28,389 bases of DNA from the NCBI GenBank assembly GCA_016715765.1, contig JADJZJ010000053.1, positions 1-28,389 of the forward strand, given 5' to 3'. Below are positions 8,196 to 15,886 of the stretch, piece after piece; positions within the stretch are counted from its first letter, which is position 1; every line of letters starts with the position of its first letter. The notes beneath the pieces are model-generated. The model did no database searches and was not told the DNA's origin. It worked only from the letters and a program-made list of their open reading frames with translations. The stretch is from Opitutaceae bacterium. Its GTDB lineage: Bacteria > Verrucomicrobiota > Verrucomicrobiia > Opitutales > Opitutaceae. A program made the translations under genes and the position numbers.

Positions 8196-8894
8196 ATGAA
8201 GAAAAAACTCCTGCTTCTTTCCGTACTCCTCGCAATTTTGACCGGTGTGTACCTGGGCTACCGCGGCTATGTGCGGCACAAGCAGGAGAACGAGCAGGCG
8301 GCCCGGGCGCTCAGCCAGGAAATCGCCGAGCGCGAGCGCCTCGCGGAGCTGGAGCGTCGCGCCGCCGCTGTGGCGGAAGCCCACCGCCTGGCCGAAATGC
8401 AGGCCCGGCGCGAAGCCGGGGAATCGGAACGCCGCCTGGCCGAGTTGCAGGCCGCCCAGAGCCGGGCAGCGGCCGAGCGCGCCGAGGCTGAGGCCGCCCT
8501 CGCCCGCATGCAGGCGGAGACGGAACGTCTTCGGACGGAGAAGGAAGCGGCCCAGGGGGAGGCCCGCCGGCTCGCCGAATTGCGCGAACAGGAGTCGGCC
8601 GCCGCCAATGCCGCCCGGCTGGCCGCCCTGGAGAAGCTGCGCGCGCTGGAGCAGGAGCAACGCGACCTCGCCGACCGCGAAGCCGCCCGGCTGGCCGCCC
8701 TCCGCCGGCAGGCGGAATTGGAGGCCCTGGCCTACCGCAACGCCGCGCCCTCCGAGCGCATCGTCTATCCCCCGGATTACAAGTCGCGCGACCACCACAA
8801 CCTGCGCTCAACTCTCGAATGGGAATCCTACCGCAAGGCCGGCGAGACCATTCCGCCCGATCCCGAGCCGGAATTGGAGAAAACCGAGAAATAA
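8196..8894 (+). CDS. Membrane-anchored coiled-coil protein, function unknown
   Basis: 232 residues. A basic start (MKKK) is followed by one hydrophobic helix (about 5-23) and then a long region of charged Ala/Glu/Arg/Leu heptads (about 30-185) that should form a continuous alpha-helical coiled coil. The last 45 residues are not coiled coil and end in a Pro/Glu-rich tail. Topology is probably N-in with the rod in the periplasm, or an uncleaved signal anchor. ATG at 8196 was chosen; the GTG directly before it is also possible. The gene lies 47 bp upstream of rplU but shares no obvious function with it. Composition bias means distant similarity to TolA-like or Smc-like rods has little meaning. 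Confidence 0.75.
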   Translation: MKKKLLLLSVLLAILTGVYLGYRGYVRHKQENEQAARALSQEIAERERLAELERRAAAVAEAHRLAEMQARREAGESERRLAELQAAQSRAAAERAEAEAALARMQAETERLRTEKEAAQGEARRLAELREQESAAANAARLAALEKLRALEQEQRDLADREAARLAALRRQAELEALAYRNAAPSERIVYPPDYKSRDHHNLRSTLEWESYRKAGETIPPDPEPELEKTEK

Positions 8895-8915
8895 ATCCTT
8901 GCTTTCACCCGCACG

Positions 8916-8936
8916 AAACCGCTTTCTCTGCGGTTT
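8916..8936 (+). promoter_or_regulatory. Leader hairpin directly upstream of rplU
   Basis: AAACCGC (8916-8922) and GCGGTTT (8930-8936) form a perfect 7-bp stem with loop TTTCTCT, followed by TATTT and the rplU ATG at 8942. It resembles a short intrinsic terminator/attenuator or an L21 autoregulatory site. No Shine-Dalgarno is visible between hairpin and start. A TTGCTT at 8899-8904 could be a -35 box but lacks a good -10 partner. Confidence 0.5.
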
Positions 8937-8941
8937 TATTT

Positions 8942-9256
8942 ATGAAAGCCACTATCAAAACCCAAGGCCAACAGTTCACTGTGACCGAAGGGGATATTCT
9001 CATCGTCAACCGCTACCCGAATACGGAAGCCGGTGCCACTGTTGAGATTAAGGATGTCCTGACCGCCGGTGAAGGCACGAATTTCAAGTTCGGCACCCCG
9101 ACGCTCGCCGGTGCCGTGGTCTCCGCCAAGATTCTGGAGAACAAGCGCGGTGACAAGGTCATCGTCTTCAAGAAAAAGAAGCGCAAGGGCATGGAGCGCA
9201 AGCGCGGCCATCGCCAGGAACTGTCGGTCATCAAAATCGAGTCCATCAAAGCCTAA
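8942..9256 (+). CDS. rplU: 50S ribosomal protein L21
   Basis: 104 residues, the normal length. It starts with the L21 pattern KATIKTQGQQFTVTEGD. The basic C-terminal part contains VIVFKKKKRKGMERKRGHRQ, the L21 signature region that contacts 23S rRNA domain IV, and ends in a short hydrophobic strand (VIKIESI). It is a primary binder of 23S rRNA in the large subunit. ATG at 8942 is fixed by family alignment, although the frame stays open further upstream. It forms the standard pair with rpmA, 15 bp downstream. Confidence 0.98.
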   Translation: MKATIKTQGQQFTVTEGDILIVNRYPNTEAGATVEIKDVLTAGEGTNFKFGTPTLAGAVVSAKILENKRGDKVIVFKKKKRKGMERKRGHRQELSVIKIESIKA

Positions 9257-9260
9257 GGAG
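9254..9260 (+). promoter_or_regulatory. Shine-Dalgarno of rpmA overlapping the rplU stop codon
   Basis: TAAGGAG contains both the rplU stop (9254-9256) and a canonical ribosome binding site, 11 bases before the rpmA ATG. It is the clearest Shine-Dalgarno in the window and implies coupled re-initiation. Confidence 0.75.
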
Positions 9261-9271
9261 AATTTAACGTC

Positions 9272-9511
9272 ATGGCGCATAAAAAAGGTCAGGGAACATC
9301 CAGCAACGGCCGCGAGAGCAAATCGAAGCGGCTCGGCGTGAAACTCTTCGGCGGTCAGACCGTCATCGCCGGCAACATCATCGTCCGCCAGCGCGGCAGC
9401 AAGATGCACGCCGGCAAGAACGTCGGCACCGGCCGCGATTGGACGCTCTTCGCGCTCAAGGACGGCACGCTCAAGTTCGACAAGGCGCACCGCAAGGTCG
9501 CAGTCGTCTGA
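9272..9511 (+). CDS. rpmA: 50S ribosomal protein L27
   Basis: 79 residues. It opens AHKKGQGTSSNGRESKSKRLGVK, the conserved L27 N-terminal tail that reaches the peptidyl-transferase centre, and continues with the beta-barrel core GNIIVRQRG and HAGKNVGTGRDWTLFAL. It has the direct MAHKKG start, without the cleaved extension found in Firmicutes. The C-terminus is slightly shorter than in E. coli (85 residues). It is the second gene of rplU-rpmA and is followed by a strong terminator. Confidence 0.98.
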   Translation: MAHKKGQGTSSNGRESKSKRLGVKLFGGQTVIAGNIIVRQRGSKMHAGKNVGTGRDWTLFALKDGTLKFDKAHRKVAVV

Positions 9512-9535
9512 ACGACCGCCAAAGTTTAAGCTTTC

Positions 9536-9566
9536 AAACGCAGCCCAAACCGGGCTGCGTTTTTTT
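9536..9566 (+). terminator. Rho-independent terminator of rplU-rpmA
   Basis: AAACGCAGCCC (9536-9546) pairs perfectly with GGGCTGCGTTT (9552-9562) around the loop AAACC, and the stem runs into a T-tract ending at 9566. It lies 25 bp after the rpmA stop. Confidence 0.92.
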
Positions 9567-9613
9567 GTCGGTCCATTGGACCGACAACCCTCCGAAGCTT
9601 CAGCGAAGGAGGG
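9567..9613. repeat. Two consecutive palindromes after the rpmA terminator
   Basis: GTCGGTCCA/TGGACCGAC at 9567-9585 is a perfect 9-bp inverted repeat with a one-base centre. It is followed by a hairpin at 9588-9613 whose ends are CCCTCC and GGAGGG, with GAAGCTTC inside. The second resembles a dispersed GAAGCTTCAGCGAAGGA-type intergenic repeat seen in many Verrucomicrobiota and Planctomycetes genomes; that resemblance is from memory. Confidence 0.6.
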
Positions 9614-9636
9614 TCGCCTGCGTAAGCCGCCCACCC

Positions 9637-9990
9637 ATGTCCGACCGCCTTTCCGAACTCCGCCGCCAGCGCGCCCTGATCCAGCAGCATGCCGATTGGC
9701 TCGACCGGGAAATCGCCGCCTGCAGCGGCACCCAGCCCACAGTGCCCGCGCCCGTCGCCGCTCCCCAGCCCGCCGTCAGTCCGCCGGAGAACATCGCCCT
9801 CGAATCCGTGGTGTCCCTGCCCGATCCGGTCCAGGCCAGCCAGCAGGCCCGCCGCGGCTGTTTCATCTATCTGATCCTCACCCTCGTGCTCATTGGCGCG
9901 GTCCTGGCGGCGATATTCCACTTCCGCTACGGCGACCGCCCCCTGCTGTTCATGGAGCGAGACGCGAGCCAGACCGAGGTCGGGCGGTAG
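9637..9990 (+). CDS. Small single-pass membrane protein, unknown
   Basis: 117 residues from ATG 9637, which lies just after the repeat. The N-terminal 30 residues (SDRLSELRRQRALIQQHADW...) form a predicted amphipathic helix. A Pro/Ala-rich linker follows (about 33-75), then one transmembrane helix (about 78-98, FIYLILTLVLIGAVLAAIF) and a short C-terminal tail. This suggests a cytosolic helical domain tethered to the membrane by a flexible linker. No family recognised. Codon use looks like the neighbours, supporting a real gene. It is bounded by repeats on both sides and so is probably its own unit. Confidence 0.65.
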   Translation: MSDRLSELRRQRALIQQHADWLDREIAACSGTQPTVPAPVAAPQPAVSPPENIALESVVSLPDPVQASQQARRGCFIYLILTLVLIGAVLAAIFHFRYGDRPLLFMERDASQTEVGR

Positions 9991-10004
9991 AAGACCTGCC
10001 TTCC

Positions 10005-10068
10005 CTGTAGGAGCGGCTTTATGCCGCGATCGGGAACGCAACATCGCGGCATAAAGCCGCTCCTACAG
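10005..10068. repeat. REP-like palindrome, copy 1 (GTAGGAGCGGC type)
   Basis: 26-bp arms at 10005-10030 and 10043-10068 are perfect reverse complements around a 12-base loop. The outer motif GTAGGAGC and inner GCGGCTTTATGCCGC match the architecture of REP elements mobilised by RAYT (TnpA-REP) transposases. A second copy lies at 19772-19833. Confidence 0.9.
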
Positions 10069-10155
10069 CCGGACACCGGCAGTCGGATGTCGCAGCCCGG
10101 CGGATGAAAAATTTCCGCGAACCGGTGCTGCATTCCGTGGTCTAGCGCCGCGAAC

Positions 10156-10596
10156 TTGAATACCGCTGTGCAGTTCCCGTCCGCCAAAGTAGCGTCACCC
10201 TGGGATGACGTGGCGGCGATCTACCGGCGCATCTGCCTGCTGCGCTGTCGCGGGGAATCCATAGCGGCCGCGCGGCTCACGGACCACGAACTCCCCCGGG
10301 CCCTGGCAAAAATCACGCCGGCCGAGGGCGAGACTGCCGCCTTCATTACCTACCGCGACGGACTTTTCCAGATGGAGGAGGAACGCGTGCATAATGCGCT
10401 CGCCGTCGCCGAACTGCTGGCGCCGTTGCTGCTGGATCGGATGACCGAGAACGCCTTGAGCGCCCCCGCCGGTGCCGCCCGCCGCCTGTTCCCGGACCGC
10501 TCCCCGGCACCGGTCGCGACCAAGCCGGTCGATATCGCGGACATGATCGATTGCGTGCTCGCACAGCAACGCAGCGTGAACCGCGGCCGGCCCTGA
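10156..10596 (+). CDS. Small helical protein upstream of the MamK-like actin, unknown
   Basis: About 146 residues if TTG 10156 is the start; GTG 10168 is an alternative and no Shine-Dalgarno helps. The sequence is mostly helical and charged (ESIAAARLTDHELPRALAK, QMEEERVHNALAVAELL), without signal peptide or membrane segment. It ends with a Pro/Arg-rich stretch and a final amphipathic helix (VDIADMIDCVLAQQ). I recognise no family. The gene ends 41 bp before the MamK-like gene on the same strand, so the two may be co-transcribed and this protein could be a filament partner or regulator; that is inference from position. Confidence 0.6.
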   Translation: MNTAVQFPSAKVASPWDDVAAIYRRICLLRCRGESIAAARLTDHELPRALAKITPAEGETAAFITYRDGLFQMEEERVHNALAVAELLAPLLLDRMTENALSAPAGAARRLFPDRSPAPVATKPVDIADMIDCVLAQQRSVNRGRP

Positions 10597-10637
10597 CTCT
10601 CAACCCCACCCTGCATCACAACCTCACGAAATCCATC

Positions 10638-11801
10638 ATGACCACTGCGACCATTGAAAAGAGCACCGCCGCCGGGAACAACTCCGTGGCCTCCACCCTT
10701 GCCTCCCCGGTCTCCCGCACGCCGGGCCCCGCCAAATCCAGCAAGGCGATCCTCGTCGGCTTCGACCTTGGCACCAACAAGTCCTGTGTGCTGGCCGGGC
10801 CGGGCGGCAGCGATGACATCACGGTCAGCAAGGTGGTCCCGAGCTTCGTCGGCTACGTCAAGGAGGGCATCGTTGACGGCATCATCGCCGGCAACGCAAG
10901 CATCCTCTACGGCGAGGAGGCCCTGCAGAACAAGCTGCACGTCAACCTCGTGAATCCGGTGCACCAGGGTGTCGTCACCCACCAGGCCGCCGCGCGGGAT
11001 TTCCTCCTGCACATCCGCAAGCTCGTCGATCCGTCCGGTTCGGCGGACATTCGCGCGGTCATCGGCACCCCGGCCAACGCCGACGAGGCGGCCCACGAGG
11101 ACATCCGCCGCTGCGCCACCGGCATCTTCAGCCGGGTCCTCCTCATCCCCGAGCCGTTCCTTGCGGCGCTGGGCTTCCGTGATACCACGCGGCTTGGACA
11201 GCCGGGCTACATTGATCCGGTGATCAACTCGCTCTTCATCGACATCGGGGGCGGCACGAGCGACCTCTGTCTGGTCCAGGGCTATTTCCCGGGCCGCGAC
11301 GACCAGATCTGCATTCCCTTCGCCGGTGACGCCGTTGACGAACTCATGGAAACCGAACTCCTGCGCACGTATCCCGGCAACGGCCTGACCCGCCACACCA
11401 TTCGCGAGCTCAAGGAGGCCCACGCCTATGTCGGCCCCTCGCGCCGGCCGCTCGACGTCAAGGTCATCATCGGCGGCAAGGGCCACACCCTTGAGATCGC
11501 CGATGTGGTCGGCAATGCCTGCAATGCCCTGATCGACAAAATCTATCCGGCGCTCACGACCCTGATCGGTCGCGCGTCGTCCGATTCCGTCGTCACGCTG
11601 CTGCAGAACATCATCGTGACCGGCGGCGGTTCGCAAATCCGCGGCATCGATACCGTACTGCAAAAGAAGCTGGCCGATGACGGCTTCGAAGCCCCCAAGG
11701 TCCGCCTCGCCGGCCATGACTTCAAGCGCTACGTCGCGATCGGCGCCCTGAAGGCCGCCCGCGCCGCGCGCGAGAACCAGTGGCAGACGCTGTTGGTTTA
11801 G
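10638..11801 (+). CDS. MamK-like actin-family filament protein
   Basis: 387 residues with the full actin/MreB/ParM nucleotide fold: phosphate-1 loop GFDLGTNKS (D43), a domain with AVIGTPANAD and LLIPEPFLAALGF, phosphate-2 loop FIDIGGGTSDL, and adenosine motif NIIVTGGGSQIRG. The middle segment (GRDDQICIPFAGDAVDELMETELL) and the C-terminal layout resemble MamK, the magnetosome filament, more closely than MreB, FtsA, ParM or DnaK, as I recall those sequences. A Ser/Thr/Ala-rich extension of about 36 residues precedes the fold. ATP-driven filament formation in the cytosol is expected. No other mam gene is visible, so a non-magnetosome role is likely. ATG 10638 has no Shine-Dalgarno. Confidence 0.82.
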   Translation: MTTATIEKSTAAGNNSVASTLASPVSRTPGPAKSSKAILVGFDLGTNKSCVLAGPGGSDDITVSKVVPSFVGYVKEGIVDGIIAGNASILYGEEALQNKLHVNLVNPVHQGVVTHQAAARDFLLHIRKLVDPSGSADIRAVIGTPANADEAAHEDIRRCATGIFSRVLLIPEPFLAALGFRDTTRLGQPGYIDPVINSLFIDIGGGTSDLCLVQGYFPGRDDQICIPFAGDAVDELMETELLRTYPGNGLTRHTIRELKEAHAYVGPSRRPLDVKVIIGGKGHTLEIADVVGNACNALIDKIYPALTTLIGRASSDSVVTLLQNIIVTGGGSQIRGIDTVLQKKLADDGFEAPKVRLAGHDFKRYVAIGALKAARAARENQWQTLLV

Positions 11802-11826
11802 GCCCGAGCAATTGTTAGCGCCGAAG

Positions 11827-11848
11827 GTAGGAGCCTGCTCGCAGGCGA
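11827..11848. repeat. REP-like half element (GTAGGAGCCTGC type)
   Basis: GTAGGAGC followed by the hairpin GCCTGC-TC-GCAGGC (11833-11846) and GA. The head is the same as in the two GTAGGAGCGGC elements but the stem is different, and there is a single unit rather than an inverted pair. It lies between convergent genes and may also serve as a weak bidirectional terminator. Confidence 0.7.
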
Positions 11849-11883
11849 TTTCGTGATACCCGCCGGCAAATGGATCATCTTAC

Positions 11884-12963
11884 TCAGCTGATCGCCGGAT
11901 AACTGCCCATCCACTTCACCATCGGGCAGAATTTGCGCAGCTCGCCGAGGGCTTCCTTCATGTTGGCGTCCTCGTAATGGCCGGTGACGTCGATGAAGAA
12001 GTAATAATCCCACGGGCGCTTCTTGCTGGGGCGTGATTCCACCTTCGAAAGATTGATGCCCCGTTCCGCCAGCGGCATGAGCATCCTGAGCAGCGCGCCG
12101 GAATGTGAGGCGGCCTCGTCGCCGAGCGAAACGAGAAAGCTCGTGATGTCCTTGCCGTTGCCCACCGGGCCCGACGCCTGCCGGCCGAGCACGAAAAACC
12201 GCGTGGTGTTGTCGGCCTTGTCCTGGATGTTCTTCACCAGCACCGGCACGCCGTAAAACTGCGCCGCGAGTTCGCTGGCCACCGCCGCCGCCCCGGGTTC
12301 GTCCTTGGCGATCTGCACCGCCCGTGACGTGCTGGAGGACTCGATCAACTGTGCGTTGGGCAGGTGGCGCTGAAGCCAGTGACGGCACTGGCCCAGGGCC
12401 TGGTCCTTGGAGTACACCTTGGTGATCTGTTCCAGCGGCAGGCGGGAAATCAGCGCGTGCGTGATCTCGGTGTAGATCTGGGCGACGATCTTCAGGTCGC
12501 TCTCGACGAAGCTGTCCAGGGTCTCGCGCACCGAGCCTTCCGTGGAATTCTCAATGGGAATCACCGCATAGTCGGTCTCGCCCTTTTCCACCGCCGTGAA
12601 GATGTCGCTGATCGTCGGCATCGCGTGGTAATCCACGCTCGCGCCGAACTTCTTCATGGCCGCCGCATGCGTGTTGCTGGCCTCGGGGCCGAGATAGGCG
12701 ATGAGCAGCGGTTTCTCGAGGGCGATGGCCGCGGACATGATCTCGCGGTAGATGGCCTTGAGCGCCTCCTGCTTCATGGGACCGTTATTCTGCGCCGTGA
12801 CCTTGCGCAGGACGGCGTCCTCGCGTTCCGCGACGTAAATCTGACCGCCCTGGCCGCGCTTGACCTTGCCGATCTCGGCCGCGAGCGCGAGGCGCTCGTT
12901 CAGCAGACTGACCAGCTGGCGGTCAATCTCGTCAATTTTTTCGCGAATGGGGCCCAGTTCCAT
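11884..12963 (-). CDS. pheA: Bifunctional chorismate mutase/prephenate dehydratase (P-protein)
   Basis: 359 residues. An AroQ chorismate mutase domain (about 1-85; IDEIDRQLVSLLNERLALA, then VAEREDAVL) is followed by prephenate dehydratase (about 86-262; IAYLGPEASNTHAAA, PIENSTEGSV, and the catalytic NTTRF motif with TRF at 254-256). An ACT regulatory domain (about 272-355) contains the ESRP motif at 309-312 that binds phenylalanine. It converts chorismate to phenylpyruvate, and feedback inhibition by phenylalanine is expected. The start is 2 bp after the scpB stop, so translation is probably coupled to it. All domains look intact. Confidence 0.97.
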   Translation of the reverse strand: MELGPIREKIDEIDRQLVSLLNERLALAAEIGKVKRGQGGQIYVAEREDAVLRKVTAQNNGPMKQEALKAIYREIMSAAIALEKPLLIAYLGPEASNTHAAAMKKFGASVDYHAMPTISDIFTAVEKGETDYAVIPIENSTEGSVRETLDSFVESDLKIVAQIYTEITHALISRLPLEQITKVYSKDQALGQCRHWLQRHLPNAQLIESSSTSRAVQIAKDEPGAAAVASELAAQFYGVPVLVKNIQDKADNTTRFFVLGRQASGPVGNGKDITSFLVSLGDEAASHSGALLRMLMPLAERGINLSKVESRPSKKRPWDYYFFIDVTGHYEDANMKEALGELRKFCPMVKWMGSYPAIS

Positions 12964-12965
12964 GG

Positions 12966-13823
12966 TCAGGTGGTTTTGTCGTCCGCCGGCGCGGGTTCCG
13001 AACCCTCGACCGGGGCGTGTTCGTGTTCGACCGTGACCGTCTCAAGATTGGGCGTGACTCCCTCACCCTGTTCGAGCGGCAGGCCCATCTCGGCGTCGGT
13101 CGGAGGCTTGGTCGCGCTGGCCGCCGTCTGCAGCCAGTCATCGATCTGCCGGTTGGAGAGCACATCCGAGGCCGGCAGTTCGTCGAGGGACTTGATGCCG
13201 ATGAACTCAAGGAACTGGTCGGTGGTGCCGTACTGGATGGGCCGGCCGGGCAGGTCGGCGCGTCCCACGATGTAAATCAGCTCGCGCTCCAGCAATTTGT
13301 TGATGCCGGCCTCGGCCGAGACGCCGCGGATGGTCTCCAGTTCCGTGCGCGTCACCGGCTGGCGGTAAGCCACGATGGCGAGCGTTTCCAGGGAGGACTG
13401 GCTCAGCTTGAGCGGCGGCGGGTCGTCGCGCAGGATGCGGACCCAGCGGGCGTAGTGCGGATGGGTGACGAGCCGGTAGCCGTTGGCGCCTTCAATCAGC
13501 AGCAGGCCCTCATTGGCGGCCTTCAACTCCAGGGAAATCGCATCCATCGCCTCGCGGATTTCCGTGGTGGTGACCAGCGAAGGCACGTCCTGATAAAGCT
13601 CCGGGTCGCTCGGCACTTCTACGATGATCTCGGGGCTTTCTTCAACCGGTGGCACCACGGCCCCGGCCTCCGGCGCGGTGCCGTCCGGAACGGCGTCGGT
13701 TGCCGGCGGCAGTTCGGTCTGCTCGTGGAAGCGCGTGAAAGCCGCCTGGATGTCATTGATGGCCAGGGGCTGGTTCGAGGAAAAGAGCAGCGCCTTGAGC
13801 ACTTTTTTCAGATTGAATGCCAT
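12966..13823 (-). CDS. scpB: Segregation and condensation protein B
   Basis: 285 residues from ATG 13823. ScpB partners ScpA and SMC in the bacterial condensin, acting as the winged-helix dimer that bridges kleisin and SMC heads. The core is clear: KALLFSSNQPLAINDI at the N-terminus, NGYRLVTHPHYARWV, then LSQSSLETLAIVAYRQPVTR, IRGVSAEAGINKLLERELI and GRPIQYGTTDQFLEFIGI. Two things are unusual: an acidic, proline-rich insertion of about 50 residues within the first winged helix (roughly 35-85), and a roughly 50-residue acidic tail. The frame stays open upstream, but only through the poly-G block. It forms a two-gene unit with pheA; scpA is not in the window. Confidence 0.93.
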   Translation of the reverse strand: MAFNLKKVLKALLFSSNQPLAINDIQAAFTRFHEQTELPPATDAVPDGTAPEAGAVVPPVEESPEIIVEVPSDPELYQDVPSLVTTTEIREAMDAISLELKAANEGLLLIEGANGYRLVTHPHYARWVRILRDDPPPLKLSQSSLETLAIVAYRQPVTRTELETIRGVSAEAGINKLLERELIYIVGRADLPGRPIQYGTTDQFLEFIGIKSLDELPASDVLSNRQIDDWLQTAASATKPPTDAEMGLPLEQGEGVTPNLETVTVEHEHAPVEGSEPAPADDKTT

Positions 13824-14172
<349 letters not shown>

Positions 14173-15879
14173 ATGAGTACTGCTTCATCCAAAAATCCGC
14201 TCCGCCCCCATTCCTCCGTGGTGCTCGACGGCCCCAGCCGGGCCGGCGCCCGCTCGATGCTCCGCCCCGTCGGCTTCGAGGAGGCCGACTTCAGCAAGCC
14301 GGTCGTCGGCATCGCCTCGACCTGGAGCATGGTCACGCCGTGCAACATGCACATCGACCAGCTCGCCCGCGACGCCGAAGCCGGCGCCAATGCCGCGGGC
14401 GGCAAGGCCGTGATCTTCGGCACCATCACCGTATCCGACGGCATCAGCATGGGCACGCCCGGCATGCGCTACTCGCTCGTGTCCCGTGAGGTCATCGCCG
14501 ACTCCATCGAGACCGTCGCCGGCGCCGAGGGCTTCGACGCCCTGGTGACCATCGGCGGCTGTGACAAGAACATGCCCGCCTGCATCATGGCCATGGCGCG
14601 GCTCAACCGTCCATCGGTCTTCGTCTACGGCGGCACCATTCTCCCCGGCATCCATCCCGACACGAAGCACGAGTGCGACATCGTCTCCGTCTACGAAGCC
14701 ATCGGCAAACACGCCGCCAACAAGCTCGACGACGCCGGCCTGAAGGCGATCGAGGCCTGCTCCGTGCCCGGCCCCGGCTCCTGCGGCGGCATGTACACGG
14801 CCAACACCATGGCCTCCGCCATCGAGGCCCTCGGCCTGAGCCTGCCCAACAGCTCCAACCAGATCGCCATCAGCAAGGAGAAGAAGGAAGACTGCCGCCG
14901 TGCCGGCGAAGCTGCCATCGCCCTCCTGAAGGCCGGGATCCGGCCGAGCGACATCATCACGCGGAAAGCCTTTGAGAACGCCATCACGGTCGTCATCGCC
15001 CTCGGCGGTTCGACCAACGCCGTCCTGCACCTCCTGGCCATCGCCCACGAGTCCGGCGTCCGCCTCTCGATCGACGACTTCACCCGCATCGGCAAGCGCG
15101 TCCCCGTCCTCGGTGACCTCAAGCCCTCGGGCAAGTACTCGATGTCCCACCTCACGCGCATCGGCGGCCTGCCGCCGCTCATGAAGGTGCTGCTCGACGC
15201 CGGCCTGCTCCACGGCGACTGCCTGACCGTCACCGGCAGGACGCTGGCCGAGAATCTCAAGGACGTCGGCCCCTACCCGGCCGACCAGGACGTGATCCGC
15301 CCGCTTTCCAACCCCATCAAGGCCGACAGCCACCTGCGCATCCTCTACGGCAACCTCGCGCCCAAGGGCGCCGTGGCCAAGATCTCCGGCAAGGAAGGCC
15401 TGGTCTTCTCCGGCAAGGCCATCGTGTTTGAGAGCGAGGAGAATGCCCTCACTGCCATCCTCGGCGGCAAGGTCAAACCCGGCCACGTCATCGTGATCCG
15501 CAACGAGGGTCCCGTCGGCGGCCCGGGCATGCGCGAGATGCTCTCGCCGACCAGCGCCGTGATGGGCCGCGGCCTCGGCAAGGAAGTGGCCCTCATCACC
15601 GACGGTCGTTTCTCCGGTGGCAGCCACGGTTTTGTCGTGGGCCACATCACCCCGGAAGCCGCCATCGGCGGCCCCATCGGCATCGTCCGCAACGGCGACC
15701 CGATCACCATCGACGCCAAGGCCAACCGGCTGAACCTCGACATCCCCGCCAGGGAGATCCAGGCCCGCCTCAAGGCCCGCAAGCCCCGCAAACCGTCCGC
15801 CACCCGCGGCGTCCTCGCCAAATACGCCAAGCTCGTCTCCACCGCCTCCGAAGGCGCGGTGACGGACAAGTATCTGTGA
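14173..15879 (+). CDS. ilvD: Dihydroxy-acid dehydratase
   Basis: 568 residues. The enzyme dehydrates 2,3-dihydroxy acids to 2-keto acids in valine, isoleucine and pantothenate synthesis, using an Fe-S cluster. Three cysteines in family positions are present: C57 (VTPCN), C130 (GGCDKNMPA) and C204 (GPGSCGGMYTANTM). This pattern fits the [2Fe-2S] type. The C-terminal RNEGPVGGPGMREMLSPT and ITDGRFSGGSHGFVVGHI are also intact. ATG at 14173 fits the family N-terminus. The open frame running further upstream through the poly-G block is not credible coding sequence. It appears to be a single-gene unit, with a palindromic repeat after it. Confidence 0.97.
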   Translation: MSTASSKNPLRPHSSVVLDGPSRAGARSMLRPVGFEEADFSKPVVGIASTWSMVTPCNMHIDQLARDAEAGANAAGGKAVIFGTITVSDGISMGTPGMRYSLVSREVIADSIETVAGAEGFDALVTIGGCDKNMPACIMAMARLNRPSVFVYGGTILPGIHPDTKHECDIVSVYEAIGKHAANKLDDAGLKAIEACSVPGPGSCGGMYTANTMASAIEALGLSLPNSSNQIAISKEKKEDCRRAGEAAIALLKAGIRPSDIITRKAFENAITVVIALGGSTNAVLHLLAIAHESGVRLSIDDFTRIGKRVPVLGDLKPSGKYSMSHLTRIGGLPPLMKVLLDAGLLHGDCLTVTGRTLAENLKDVGPYPADQDVIRPLSNPIKADSHLRILYGNLAPKGAVAKISGKEGLVFSGKAIVFESEENALTAILGGKVKPGHVIVIRNEGPVGGPGMREMLSPTSAVMGRGLGKEVALITDGRFSGGSHGFVVGHITPEAAIGGPIGIVRNGDPITIDAKANRLNLDIPAREIQARLKARKPRKPSATRGVLAKYAKLVSTASEGAVTDKYL

Positions 15880-15886
15880 TGCAAAA

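Noticed and set aside
10638..11801. DnaK/Hsp70 or MreB identity for the actin-like protein
   Set aside because: It lacks the Hsp70 substrate-binding domain, and the segments between nucleotide motifs do not read as MreB; MamK fits better.
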